Part shown: piece after piece, positions 8,623 through 16,982 of the stretch
Position numbering within the stretch: position 1 is the first letter of the stretch
Layout: each line of letters starts with the position of its first letter
DNA from: Halorubrum depositum
GTDB taxonomy: Archaea; Halobacteriota; Halobacteria; Halobacteriales; Haloferacaceae
Direction of reading: 5' to 3'
Assembly: GCF_007671725.1 (NCBI RefSeq)
Contig: NZ_VCNM01000002.1
Location: forward strand, 930,001 to 994,000
Length of the DNA: 64,000 bases
Made by a program: the position numbers and the translations under genes
The notes under the pieces: generated by a model
What the model was told of the DNA's origin: nothing
What the model saw: only the letters and a program-made list of their open reading frames with translations
Database searches by the model: none

Positions 8623-9054
8623 ATGTCATCACCCACCGACCACGACGACGCACAGGCGGTCGACGAGACGGGCGACCCGATCGCCGCTGACGAACGGGAG
8701 GATCCCCGCAGCGAGCCGACCGGGCCCCGGATCGGGCCCGACGGACGCGAGGTCGTCGTCCCGTTCCGCCTCTACAAGGCCGTCACCGTCTTCTCGACGC
8801 TCGCGGCCGTGGTCGCGTACCTGATCGGATTCACGCTCGTCGACGCCGCGACGCTGCAGATCAGCTTCGTTCGGACGACGATCGTCTATCTCCTGAACAG
8901 CGCCGGACTCTACCCGTCGAACGACACGCTCGTCGCCGCGCTGGCGGTCACGGGCATCGCGTTCATCGTCGCGGGGACGGCGGTGTACGTGCTCGGGACG
9001 CGGTTCCGCGGCCGCGGGATGGGAAAGTCTCAAGACGACTCCGGCGAATCGTGA
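8623..9054 (+). CDS. Two-helix membrane protein of the bc cluster (DUF7315-like)
   Basis: A 143-residue protein with a 45-residue acidic N-terminus, two membrane helices (about residues 51-74 and 104-127) and a hydrophilic stretch between them that could lie outside the cell. It follows the subunit IV-like gene after 60 bases and precedes the next small membrane gene by four bases. No cofactor motif is visible. It is likely a small accessory subunit of the complex. Confidence 0.72.
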   Translation: MSSPTDHDDAQAVDETGDPIAADEREDPRSEPTGPRIGPDGREVVVPFRLYKAVTVFSTLAAVVAYLIGFTLVDAATLQISFVRTTIVYLLNSAGLYPSNDTLVAALAVTGIAFIVAGTAVYVLGTRFRGRGMGKSQDDSGES

Positions 9055-9058
9055 CGTA

Positions 9059-9337
9059 ATGGCAGACGAGTTCATGAAGGGCTTCGCCCTGTTCACGCTC
9101 GGTGGCCTCGGCTGGCTCACCTTCGGCGGCTGGTACCGGACGCCCTCGTACTACGACGTCGTGCAGCTGGTCAACCCGGCCGAAGGCATCGAAAGCGCCT
9201 ACGGCCAGGTCGGCCTCGTCGCCGGCGACGCGTTCTTCTGGGTGATGATACTCGGCGCGCTCACGTTCTGGGTGCTGATCCCGGCGAGCCGCGAGCTGCG
9301 CGACGCCCTCGACGACGACGCCGACGCGGCGAACTGA
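9059..9337 (+). CDS. Small membrane protein of the bc cluster (DUF7314-like)
   Basis: A 92-residue protein with two hydrophobic segments (about residues 5-25 and 54-76) joined by a polar loop with several Tyr residues (GWYRTPSYYDVVQL), and an acidic C-terminus. It is the last rightward gene of the cluster and starts four bases after its neighbour. The function is unknown; co-transcription suggests a role in the bc complex. Confidence 0.7.
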   Translation: MADEFMKGFALFTLGGLGWLTFGGWYRTPSYYDVVQLVNPAEGIESAYGQVGLVAGDAFFWVMILGALTFWVLIPASRELRDALDDDADAAN

Positions 9338-9643
9338 CGACCGCCCTCCCTCCGTCGGCCCGAAGCGGTTCTCGCCTCGCCCCTCGTTCTGCAGCCGCCT
9401 GAGTTCGCCGAGCGTCCGATCCGCGTCGACGCTGTCGGCGCTTTCCCGTGCCCGCACGGCTACCGGAGGTGAGCAGACGCGACGCCGAGAGGAGTCGGGG
9501 ATGGCAGGAGGGTCGACGTCGAGAACGACTCCGGGACGAAAAGAGAGCGGGACGCGGCGCGAACGCGACATCGGGCGCGGCACTGCGACTGCCGACGGTG
9601 ACGGGGAGAAGGCGCGTTTTCTCGCGGCTCCGGACGAGCCGGA
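9338..9643 (+). other. Intergenic stretch between convergent genes, nothing recognised
   Basis: These 306 bases separate the last rightward bc-cluster gene from the leftward DUF7313-like gene. The frames that stay open here are rich in Arg and low-complexity, as noncoding GC-rich DNA gives. No tRNA, repeat or clear terminator was seen. Confidence 0.4.
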
Positions 9644-10087
9644 CTACGCGACGACGAACTGGTTCCAGATGCCCGCGACGAGGAACCACAGGGCGTAGTA
9701 GGAGGCGAACACCATGACGAGCAGCGACGCGGCGATCGAGCTCTTCGGGGCCTCGATCGACATGTCGTTGCGCGCCTCGACGTTACGCGCCTCCAGCTCG
9801 AACAGGTCGGCGACCAGCATCGTGATCACGAGCACCGAGAGGATCACGCCGCTCACGGGCGCGTCGAGCACGAACAGGAGGCTCAACAGGAGCAGTCCGA
9901 TGTTCGTGACCGCGTGCGGCGTGTACGGTTCGACGTCGTCGCCGTCGGAGCCCTGTTCGACGTGTCGTCTGTGTTCGAGGTGACGCGTCGCGAGGTTCGC
10001 CACCGCCATCGTCAGTATCGCGTACGGCAGCACCGGTCCGACGGCGGACAGCCAGCCGAGGGGAACGAGGAACTGCAGTGGGTCCAT
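9644..10087 (-). CDS. Membrane protein next to the bc cluster (DUF7313-like)
   Basis: A 147-residue protein with four hydrophobic segments (about residues 4-26, 55-72, 74-95 and 120-143). MDPLQFLVPLGWL is the probable N-terminus; six extra residues are possible if translation starts at 10105. I associate it with a haloarchaeal family that travels with the cytochrome bc genes. It converges on the operon and so has its own promoter. The function is unknown. Confidence 0.68.
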   Translation of the reverse strand: MDPLQFLVPLGWLSAVGPVLPYAILTMAVANLATRHLEHRRHVEQGSDGDDVEPYTPHAVTNIGLLLLSLLFVLDAPVSGVILSVLVITMLVADLFELEARNVEARNDMSIEAPKSSIAASLLVMVFASYYALWFLVAGIWNQFVVA

Positions 10088-10111
10088 ACCGACACATCCG
10101 GTCACGAGTTA

Positions 10112-10888
10112 TTAGAGTGTTTCCGATCGCCGCGCTCGGCGCGGGTCCGCGAGCGTCACCAGCGCGACCGAGTCGACCGCCTCGATCGCGACCGGTCGGT
10201 GCGGCACGACGGAGCCGCGCTCCCGACCGTCGACCACGAGCGCGACCGACTCGGTCTCGCGCTCGACCGAGAGCGAGAGCCGCCCGGCGGCGACCCACGC
10301 GTCCGTCCGGGTGCTGAACGGAGCGATCGGCGCGACGGAGAGACCGCCGCCGGGCTCCACGACCGGGCCGCCGGCGGCGTTGGCGTACCCGTCGCTCCCG
10401 AGCGGGGTCGCGACGACGACGCCGTCCGCGCGGAACGACTCGTCCGGCCCTCCGACGAGACCGACCGCGAACTCGGAGATGCGGGCGGGCTCCGCGGTGA
10501 CGAGCGCGACGTCGAAGGCGGCTCGCCGCGTCTCCCCGTCTCCCGCGTCGACCGCGAGGACCGGGTGCGCGACGCGTCGGACGTCGTCGCCGAGAGGGTC
10601 GCCGTCGACGGGGGAGTGGCCGTCGGAGCGGAGGGCCGCGTCGAGCAGGGCGTTGACGCGTCGCTCCGCGACGTCGATATCGACCGCGATCCGCCGCGAG
10701 CCGACCGGGATCACCGGCGCGTCCGGCGCGTCGACGAGCGCGTCGCGGAGGGCCTCGTCGCCGACCGCGACGACCGCGTCCGCGGCGGACCGCTCGACGG
10801 ACCGATACGGGAGGCCCGCGAGGGCGCGCCGGAGCGCCGCCGCCCGGTCGTCGCCGACGACCGCGACGCGTCGTTCCGACGATTCCAT
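10112..10888 (-). CDS. NAD kinase-like protein with degenerate GGDG motif
   Basis: A 258-residue homologue of ATP-NAD kinases, which make NADP. The C-terminal NAD-binding part is recognisable: TPLGSDGYANAAGGPVV at residues 161-177 corresponds to the conserved TPTGSTAYxxSAGGP stretch. The GGDGT phosphate-binding motif expected near the N-terminus is reduced to AVGDEAL at residues 41-47. The protein may be a diverged paralogue with altered or lost kinase activity. A second, canonical copy elsewhere in the genome would be expected but cannot be seen. It reads leftward, 24 bases from the start of the DUF7313-like gene. Confidence 0.72.
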   Translation of the reverse strand: MESSERRVAVVGDDRAAALRRALAGLPYRSVERSAADAVVAVGDEALRDALVDAPDAPVIPVGSRRIAVDIDVAERRVNALLDAALRSDGHSPVDGDPLGDDVRRVAHPVLAVDAGDGETRRAAFDVALVTAEPARISEFAVGLVGGPDESFRADGVVVATPLGSDGYANAAGGPVVEPGGGLSVAPIAPFSTRTDAWVAAGRLSLSVERETESVALVVDGRERGSVVPHRPVAIEAVDSVALVTLADPRRARRSETL

Positions 10889-10940
10889 ACGCGAGGGGTG
10901 CGGCCGGCGCGCGTGAAAACCCCTCGGTTCGCGACGGCGG

Positions 10941-12263
10941 CTATCCCCCGAACGGCCAGTCGCCCGTGATCTTCATGCCGGTCGCCTTCCCCTCGCGATC
11001 GAGGGCGGCCGCTATCTCGTCGCGGTCCCGCCGCTCGGTCGTCACCGACGCGTCGGCGAGCTCGGCGACGAGTTCGGTGAGGAGGATCGCCTGCTCGCGG
11101 AGGTTCCGCGACTCCAGCTTGTCGAGCGTGTCGGCGCCGGTGTGACCCCAGCCGCGGCCGCGCCCCTCCGTCTCGCCGGAGACCATGTACCCCGGGATCC
11201 CGCGCTCGACGAACGGCCAGTGGTCGCTGTGGGGGACCAGTTCCGCGCCGAGCGAGACCGGGTGGTCGAACCGGTCTCTCACGCGCTCCGCGGCCGCCTC
11301 CAGCGCGTCGAACCCGTGGTGGTCGAGCTTCAGCGTGCGGCCGAACACGTTGCTGTCGACGTTGACGACGGCCGCGACCCGGTCGGGGTCGACCCCCTCG
11401 GCGAACAGCGAGGAGCCGACGAGCCCGACCTCCTCGGCGCCGAAGGCGACGAACCGGACCCGCCGGTCGAGCTCGTCCTCGCGGGCGGCGAGCGCGTTGG
11501 CGACCTCGACGAGCGTGGCGGTTCCGGCGCCGTTGTCCATCGCTCCCTGGGAGATGTCGTGGGCGTCGACGTGCGAGGAGACGACGAGGTAGTCGTCGGT
11601 CTCGGGGCCGAGTTCGGCCACCGCGTTCCCGCTCGTCGCGGCCGGCGTCTCGCAGTCGACGGCGACGGCCAGGTCGTCGCCCTCGTGTCGGCGGGCGAGG
11701 CGCGCGCCGGTCTCCTTCGAGACCCCGACCGCGGGGATGTCGCCCACGGGCGCGTCCGCGGTGCCGACGCTGCCGGTCGGCGGGAGCGTCCCCTCGACGT
11801 GGTTCGCGAAGACGAAGGCGGCGGCGCCGGCCTCGACGGCGTGGTAGTACTTCTCGCGGCGGTGGACGAACCGGTCGACGGAGTCGGGCGTGTCGGAGGA
11901 GACCATCACGACCTTTCCGTCGAGGTCGGCCTCGAAGTCCTCCGGGACGCCGTAGCCGAGGTCGACGAACTCGCCGGTCGCCTCGCCGCTCGGCGACCGG
12001 GGGAGCGCGATGCAGGCGTTCATCCCGCTCGCGACGGTCTCGTCGCCGGCGCGAATCGCGCTGTCGCCGCGCTCCCAGCCCTGTATCTCGAACGCCTCGA
12101 CCCGGGCGTTCCGCGCGCCGGCCTCGGCCAGCGCGTCGCGCGTTAGCTCCAGTCCCTCGTGCTCGCCGTCGCTGCCGGCCATGCGGTGTTCGAGGTCGAC
12201 GAGGGCTTCGAGGTGGTCCCAGCCGGCGTCGCTCGTGAAGGTGTCGCCGATCCAGTCGGTCAT
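10941..12263 (-). CDS. M28-family aminopeptidase
   Basis: A 440-residue zinc peptidase. The M28 metal ligands and catalytic acid are visible: His231 (SHVDAHD), Asp243 (AMDNGAG), Glu277/278 (AFGAEEVG), Asp303 (NVDSN) and a His in HSDHWPF further on. Residues about 140-205 look like an inserted protease-associated domain. No signal peptide is seen, so it is probably cytoplasmic and trims peptides. Its start lies about 80 bases from the end of the DUF420 gene. Confidence 0.88.
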   Translation of the reverse strand: MTDWIGDTFTSDAGWDHLEALVDLEHRMAGSDGEHEGLELTRDALAEAGARNARVEAFEIQGWERGDSAIRAGDETVASGMNACIALPRSPSGEATGEFVDLGYGVPEDFEADLDGKVVMVSSDTPDSVDRFVHRREKYYHAVEAGAAAFVFANHVEGTLPPTGSVGTADAPVGDIPAVGVSKETGARLARRHEGDDLAVAVDCETPAATSGNAVAELGPETDDYLVVSSHVDAHDISQGAMDNGAGTATLVEVANALAAREDELDRRVRFVAFGAEEVGLVGSSLFAEGVDPDRVAAVVNVDSNVFGRTLKLDHHGFDALEAAAERVRDRFDHPVSLGAELVPHSDHWPFVERGIPGYMVSGETEGRGRGWGHTGADTLDKLESRNLREQAILLTELVAELADASVTTERRDRDEIAAALDREGKATGMKITGDWPFGG

Positions 12264-12340
12264 GGCCGAAGGTGCGGTGGCGGCGGGTCAAGCGTTTCGG
12301 TGGCGGCGGCCGGTGCCGGCGGTCGAACGGGGATGTCCGC

Positions 12341-13003
12341 TCAGAAGCCGGGCACGACCGGGAGCAGGACCGTCGCGGCCTCGGCGGCCGCGAACGTCGA
12401 GTCGTACAGGTGGTTCAAGAGGAGGTAGGTGAAGACGCCGAGAACGAGCGAGAGGATCCACGCGCTCGCCGCGATCCGACCGACCCGACGGTGGGGCGTC
12501 TCGGTCCGCAGCTCGCGTTCCGTGTGCGTGAGCCCGAGGACGATCGCGTAGAGGACGACGGGCACGGAGACGACGGAGAGGACGATGTGGATCGCGAGCA
12601 TGATCAGGTACGCCGGGTACACCCAGTCCCACAGGGGCACCCACGAGTACGCGGAGTCGAGGACGAACTCCTTCGTGCCGCCGCCCGCGACCTTCGGGAG
12701 GTACATCCCGAGGAACAGGAGGATGAGGGCGAAGGAGGTCGTCATCGCCGCCGCGTGCTTTTTCACCTCGTCGTTGCGGATCCAGTACCAGCCGAGCGAG
12801 AGCGCGACGACGGTGACGGTGTTGACCGCGGCGATGGCGTGCGCGAGCAGGTCGACGGTGCCGCGGGAGAGCGTCGGGAACAGCGCCTGGAACTCGGGGA
12901 CCAGGAAGACGCCGCCGACGGCCCCGTAGCCGACGATCGTGAGGAGCACGGTGATCGCGCCGGCCCGCTCCTTGGCCCGGTCGCGAACGCTGGCGGTGGA
13001 CAT
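12341..13003 (-). CDS. DUF420 membrane protein (CtaM-like)
   Basis: A 220-residue integral membrane protein with about six predicted helices and conserved His residues in LLAHAIAAVN, VKKHAAAM and MLAIHIVLS. It matches the DUF420 family. In Firmicutes a member (CtaM/YozB) is needed for maturation of aa3-type heme-copper oxidase, so a role in terminal oxidase assembly is plausible here; this is inference from the family. No oxidase genes are adjacent. Confidence 0.8.
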   Translation of the reverse strand: MSTASVRDRAKERAGAITVLLTIVGYGAVGGVFLVPEFQALFPTLSRGTVDLLAHAIAAVNTVTVVALSLGWYWIRNDEVKKHAAAMTTSFALILLFLGMYLPKVAGGGTKEFVLDSAYSWVPLWDWVYPAYLIMLAIHIVLSVVSVPVVLYAIVLGLTHTERELRTETPHRRVGRIAASAWILSLVLGVFTYLLLNHLYDSTFAAAEAATVLLPVVPGF

Positions 13004-13087
13004 ATCGGGAGGAGGGAACGGAGCGATAAGTCGGCTTCGGGTGCTCCCGTCGGTCGGGACGCGTCGCCCCCGGCGACGCCGCCTCGG

Positions 13088-14140
13088 CTATCGCTCGATG
13101 ACGCCGGTCGCCGTCGCGACCTCGATCGCCGCCTCCTCGTTGATCCCGCCCTGGAGGATCGTGTAGCGGTCGCGGATTTCGTGAGCGGTCGTCAGCGCGG
13201 CGAGCAGCTCCTCGTCGTCGACGCCGAGCTCGGCCGCGGTCGTCGGGGCGTCGAGCTCCGCGAGCGCGTCGCGGATCGCGCTCCACCGCCCGTTCTCGCC
13301 GCTGTGGAGGTACTCCGTCATGACCGAGGCGACGCCGACCTGGTGGCCGTGGAGCGCCTTCCCCGGGGCGATCCGGTCGAGCTGGTGGGAGATGAGGTGT
13401 TCCGCGCCGGAGGCGGGCCGCGAGGAGCCCGCGATCGACATCGCGACGCCGGAGGAGACGAGCGCCTTCACGACGACCCACGACGACTCCTCTAAGCCGG
13501 GCCGGATCATGTCTGCGTTCTCGACGAGCAGCTCCGCGGTCATCTCCGAGAGCGCGCCGGCGTACTCGCTGTACTCGACGTTCCGCAGGCGACGGGCGAG
13601 CCGCCAGTCCTTCACCGCGGTGTAGTTGGAGATGATATCGGCACAGCCGGCGGTGGTGAGCCGCCACGGGGCGTTCGCGAGCAGCGTGGTGTCCGCGACG
13701 ACCGCCAGCGGCGGGTCGGCGGCGACCGAGTGGCGCGTGTCGCCCTCGGGGATGGAGGAGCGCCCGGAGACGATCCCGTCGTGGGAGGCGACCGTGGGGA
13801 CGGAGACGAAGCCGACGTCGAGGTGGTCGGCCGCCATCTTCGCGATGTCGATCGGCTTCCCGCCGCCCAGCGCGATCAGGTAGCCGGGGTCTATCGCCTC
13901 CGCGGTCGCGGTGAGCTCCTCGACCGCCTCGAAGGAGGCGTCCTCGACGACGGCGGTCGCGGGGTCGTCGAACTGCGCGCGCACCCGGTCGCCGGCGATC
14001 TCGTTCGGCGTCGGGCTCGTGACGATGAGCGGCCGCCCCGTGAGGTACAGCTCGCCGACCGCGGCGCCGAGGTCGTCGATCACGTCGTGACCGACGAGCA
14101 CGTTGCGCGGGAGCTTGATCCACGTGGACTTGTCGAACAT
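13088..14140 (-). CDS. egsA: sn-Glycerol-1-phosphate dehydrogenase
   Basis: A 350-residue NAD(P)-dependent enzyme that reduces dihydroxyacetone phosphate to sn-glycerol 1-phosphate, the backbone of archaeal ether lipids. Family marks are the Rossmann glycine stretch ALGGGKPIDIAKMAAD (about residues 90-105), PTVASHDGIVSGRSS, and the zinc-site region AGCADIISNYTAVKDW with SGAEHLISHQLDR and KALHGHQVGVASV. The length is normal. It is a cytoplasmic lipid biosynthesis enzyme transcribed alone. The repeat element at 14247-14476 lies upstream of its start. Confidence 0.95.
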   Translation of the reverse strand: MFDKSTWIKLPRNVLVGHDVIDDLGAAVGELYLTGRPLIVTSPTPNEIAGDRVRAQFDDPATAVVEDASFEAVEELTATAEAIDPGYLIALGGGKPIDIAKMAADHLDVGFVSVPTVASHDGIVSGRSSIPEGDTRHSVAADPPLAVVADTTLLANAPWRLTTAGCADIISNYTAVKDWRLARRLRNVEYSEYAGALSEMTAELLVENADMIRPGLEESSWVVVKALVSSGVAMSIAGSSRPASGAEHLISHQLDRIAPGKALHGHQVGVASVMTEYLHSGENGRWSAIRDALAELDAPTTAAELGVDDEELLAALTTAHEIRDRYTILQGGINEEAAIEVATATGVIER

Positions 14141-14246
14141 GGCTCAGATACGCGACCGGAGGGTCTAGAAGATGCGGATTTCCGAACGGATCACCGACAC
14201 GACGCCGGACGCAGCGCGACGGACCAAGCGGGAGCGCGACGGCAGT

Positions 14247-14476
14247 CTATAAACAGATCGCGGTGCGGTGGCGCGATCCGGTGAGCGCCCGCCGGGGCGC
14301 GAACCCGAGCGCGAGGGAGTCGGTGGTCCGGAGCGAAGTGGAGGACCACCGACGAGGCTGGGGAGGAATGAGGTGCGGAGCGGTGGTGGGCGGGACTCAA
14401 AGGGACAGACGCGAGTCCTCGCAACGGGGGTGTTGGCGCCGTTGGACGCCGATCCGAGATCGATTGCTCATAAATG
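14247..14476 (+). repeat. Dispersed structured element, copy A (internally deleted)
   Basis: One of three related noncoding elements. It shares with the others the left box GCGGTGCGGTGGCGCG, then GAGGCTGGGGAGG, GGGACTCAAAGGG and the right box CGATCC, and has AT-rich ends (CTATAAAC and CATAAATG). Its second hairpin has an 11-bp perfect stem, GTCGGTGGTCC pairing with GGACCACCGAC. The first hairpin (GCGCCC/GGGCGC) is flanked by GA on both sides and GGT/ACC. The long arm is nearly gone: left and right arm remnants are joined as GCGAGTCCTCGC. It lies between egsA and the LysE gene in the opposite orientation to both. Confidence 0.85.
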
Positions 14477-14517
14477 TATACTGCAGCTTCCGAGTCAGCC
14501 ACTGTGCTATCGGCTGT

Positions 14518-15204
14518 TTATAAGAACGTCGTCGCCGCGTCGTAGAGGAAGAAGACGCCGAACCCGGCGAGCACGACCGCCGAGGCCACCGCGACGAGCG
14601 GCGCGAACGTCTCGGTCCGGTTCTCGGCGGCGACGAGCCCCGCGGGGAATCCGGTGATCCAGATCAGTACACCGAGGAAGAAGCCGCCGATCAGCGCGGG
14701 GGAGCCGGTGGTGACGACGAACGTGCCGGCGAGGTCGGCGCCGACGACCGGCAGCCGGGCCAGCACGTCGAGCTCGCCCGGGCGCAGCAGGCCGACGCCG
14801 ACGGTGAGCCAGAACAGCACCTGGTACGGGTTCGTCAGCGCGAGCACCAGCGCCTTGCGGAACCCCTTCCCCTCGTCGATCGAGGGTTCGTCGCCCGATG
14901 TCGGGCGGAACGACGCGCGCGCTCCGCGGGCCGCGCCGACGGCGAAGTATAACATGAGGACGCCGCCGGCCGCGACCATCGCGGCACGGAGCAGCGGGAG
15001 CGCGTCGACGACGGCGACGACGCCGAGGTACGCGAGGACGAAGAAGATCGCGTCGGCGGTCGCGGCGCCGAGTCCCGCCCGGAAGCCGGCGGTCCGGCCG
15101 CGGAGCACGGACTCCTCGGCGATGACGGCGTTCATCGGACCGGGCGGGGCCGCGAGCGCGAGGCCGAAGACGACCCCCGCACCGAGCGTCACGAGGAGGT
15201 TCAC
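14518..15204 (-). CDS. LysE-family amino acid exporter
   Basis: A 228-residue membrane protein with six hydrophobic segments. The N-terminal GLALAAPPGPMNAVIAEESV (about residues 15-34) is the LysE/RhtB family signature (PGP followed by a small-residue helix). The family exports amino acids or other small solutes. The exact substrate cannot be assigned; lysine genes in this window are 22 kb away. It is transcribed alone and ends next to repeat copy A. Confidence 0.85.
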   Translation of the reverse strand: MNLLVTLGAGVVFGLALAAPPGPMNAVIAEESVLRGRTAGFRAGLGAATADAIFFVLAYLGVVAVVDALPLLRAAMVAAGGVLMLYFAVGAARGARASFRPTSGDEPSIDEGKGFRKALVLALTNPYQVLFWLTVGVGLLRPGELDVLARLPVVGADLAGTFVVTTGSPALIGGFFLGVLIWITGFPAGLVAAENRTETFAPLVAVASAVVLAGFGVFFLYDAATTFL

Positions 15205-15375
15205 GCGCTTCGAAACGGGCGTTTTCGTGAAAAAGTCCGCGAAGGACGGGTGGACGTTACGGTCGGAAAGCGGGCATCGATGGTCGGAACTGGCGGGTGG
15301 TGCGGTCGCGACGGGCGGATGACGCGTACGCCTACGGCCCGAGCCGGGGCGACGCGTACGCCGACGGCTCCGCGC

Positions 15376-16035
15376 TCAGTCGGTGTCCTCGACGCGGATC
15401 GACCGGGCTATCGCCGCCGGCAGGCTCTGCTCGCCGGTCGGCGTCGCGACGGTCACCATGCCGAAGGGGGCGACGTCGACGACCTCGAGCTCGGTGCCCG
15501 GCGTGATCCCGGCGTCGGCGAGGTAGTCGAGCTCGTCCTCGTCGCGGTCGGAGACGCGCGTGACGACGACGCGGTCGCCCTCGATGTGGTCGGAGAGCCG
15601 CGGCCCGCTCCCCTCGTCGACGGGTTCGAGGTCGGCCCCCGGGATCGGGTCGCCGTGGGGGTCGACGGCGGGGTCGCCCAGCGCCTCGGCGACGCGGCGC
15701 TCGAACTCCTCGGAGATGTGGTGTTCCAGGGCGTCGGCCTCGTCGTGGACCTCGCTCCAGTCGTAGTCGAGCCGGTCGGCGAGGAACGCCTCCAGCAGCC
15801 GGTGGTGGCGGACGACCTCCAGCGCGACGGCCTCGCCCTCCGCCGTGAGCTCCGCGCCCTGATACGGCTCGCGCTCGACGAGCCCGCGGTCCTCCAGCTT
15901 CCCCAGCATGTCCGTGACCGACGGGGCGGTCTTGCCGAGGTACTCCGCGATCGCGGACGTCGAGACGGGCGGCCCCTGCTCGGACTGGAGGACGTAGATC
16001 GCCTTCAGATAATCCTCCATGACGTCGCTCAGCAT
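15376..16035 (-). CDS. sirR: DtxR/SirR-family metal-dependent transcription regulator
   Basis: A 219-residue regulator. Residues 1-65 form the winged helix (MLSDVMEDYLKAIYVLQ, then SAIAEYLGKTAPSVTDMLGKL as recognition helix). Residues about 70-125 are the metal-binding dimerisation domain, with His in VVRHHRLLEAFL and ALEHHISEEFERR. The C-terminal 70 residues form a FeoA/SH3-like domain. Members repress iron or manganese uptake genes when loaded with metal. No transporter is adjacent, so it probably acts on distant genes. The gap upstream of its stop holds two copies of GACGCGTACGCC. Confidence 0.9.
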   Translation of the reverse strand: MLSDVMEDYLKAIYVLQSEQGPPVSTSAIAEYLGKTAPSVTDMLGKLEDRGLVEREPYQGAELTAEGEAVALEVVRHHRLLEAFLADRLDYDWSEVHDEADALEHHISEEFERRVAEALGDPAVDPHGDPIPGADLEPVDEGSGPRLSDHIEGDRVVVTRVSDRDEDELDYLADAGITPGTELEVVDVAPFGMVTVATPTGEQSLPAAIARSIRVEDTD

Positions 16036-16125
16036 TTATAAGCGATCGCGGCCGACGGCGGAAATACCTACCGGGAGTGGTCGACGGTCGGACGCGGCGT
16101 CCGCGGAACTCCTGCGGATCCGCAG

Positions 16126-16893
16126 TCACTCGTCTTGGAGCTCCGCCTCCCGCAGCGCCTCGTTGAGGTCCTCGCGGATGCGCTCACCCGTCTCGCGGTC
16201 CATCGCGGTGGTGACGATCCGGTTCTCCTGCACGCTGGAGCCGTCTCGGAGAAGGAGTCGGACGTTGCCGTTGGTCCCGGCGCGCGTCGCCTTCGCGCGG
16301 AGTCCGGTCCGCGAGCCGGTGCCCCCGGCGTCGATGGGACCGGGGACGATCTTCTTGACGTGCGGGTGCTGCGCGACCGTGCTCACCGCCTTCCGCCCCT
16401 TTCGGTCGCCGATCAGCGTCGAGTGGGAGCCGCCGATCTTCTCGCGCGGCGGCGTCTCGACCACCTCCAGCGCGCGGTCGCCGCGCCGGTCGAGCACCCA
16501 CGAGACGACGGGACTCGCACGCTCGCGACCGTCGTCGTCCCCCGCGTCGACGTCGGCGTCGGGAACGCGGTAGAACTCGTGGTGGACCTGCGCGCGCGTC
16601 TCGCGGAGCGGCTTCCGGGCGCCGGCGGCGTAGACGGTGTCGGGGCGCTTCCGGCGGATCTCGTCGGCGACCCGGCCCGCGAAGTTGCGGAGCTGGACCT
16701 CGGTGAGCCGCTCGTCGCTCTCCGGCCGGGTCGTCACCGTCGTCTCGCCGACGACCGCGTCCTCGTCGAGCATCGTCAGGCGGGCGCGGTCCTCGGCGAA
16801 CTCGGCGACGACGGCGTCGGCGTTGGCGGTGTTGCAGGTGAGACAGTAGTCCCCGGGCTTGCGGAGGGGGGTGCCGCACCGCCGGCAGTTCAT
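16126..16893 (-). CDS. Zinc-ribbon protein of the DUF2103 type
   Basis: A 255-residue protein. An N-terminal zinc ribbon is formed by Cys4, Cys7, Cys17 and Cys20 (CRRCGTP, CLTCNT). The C-terminal half contains GGSHSTLIGDRKGRKAVSTV and HPHVKKIVPGPI, which I associate with DUF2103, a family of predicted metal-binding proteins. The function is unknown; a nucleic-acid role is a guess from the ribbon and the basic patches. The ATG at 16893 puts the ribbon at the very N-terminus, so the in-frame upstream extension is not used. Confidence 0.7.
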   Translation of the reverse strand: MNCRRCGTPLRKPGDYCLTCNTANADAVVAEFAEDRARLTMLDEDAVVGETTVTTRPESDERLTEVQLRNFAGRVADEIRRKRPDTVYAAGARKPLRETRAQVHHEFYRVPDADVDAGDDDGRERASPVVSWVLDRRGDRALEVVETPPREKIGGSHSTLIGDRKGRKAVSTVAQHPHVKKIVPGPIDAGGTGSRTGLRAKATRAGTNGNVRLLLRDGSSVQENRIVTTAMDRETGERIREDLNEALREAELQDE

Positions 16894-16982
16894 ACCGGAC
16901 GGAGGCGCGTGTCGGGTAAAAGGCCGTCCGTTCGACGTGCCGCGGAGGTAACCCATATCAGTGGGCGCCGGTCAAAGGGGGT

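Noticed and set aside
15321-15368. Two copies of GACGCGTACGCC 30 bases apart before the SirR stop
   Set aside because: They lie downstream of the regulator gene and upstream of no start codon within range; two short copies are too little to call an operator.
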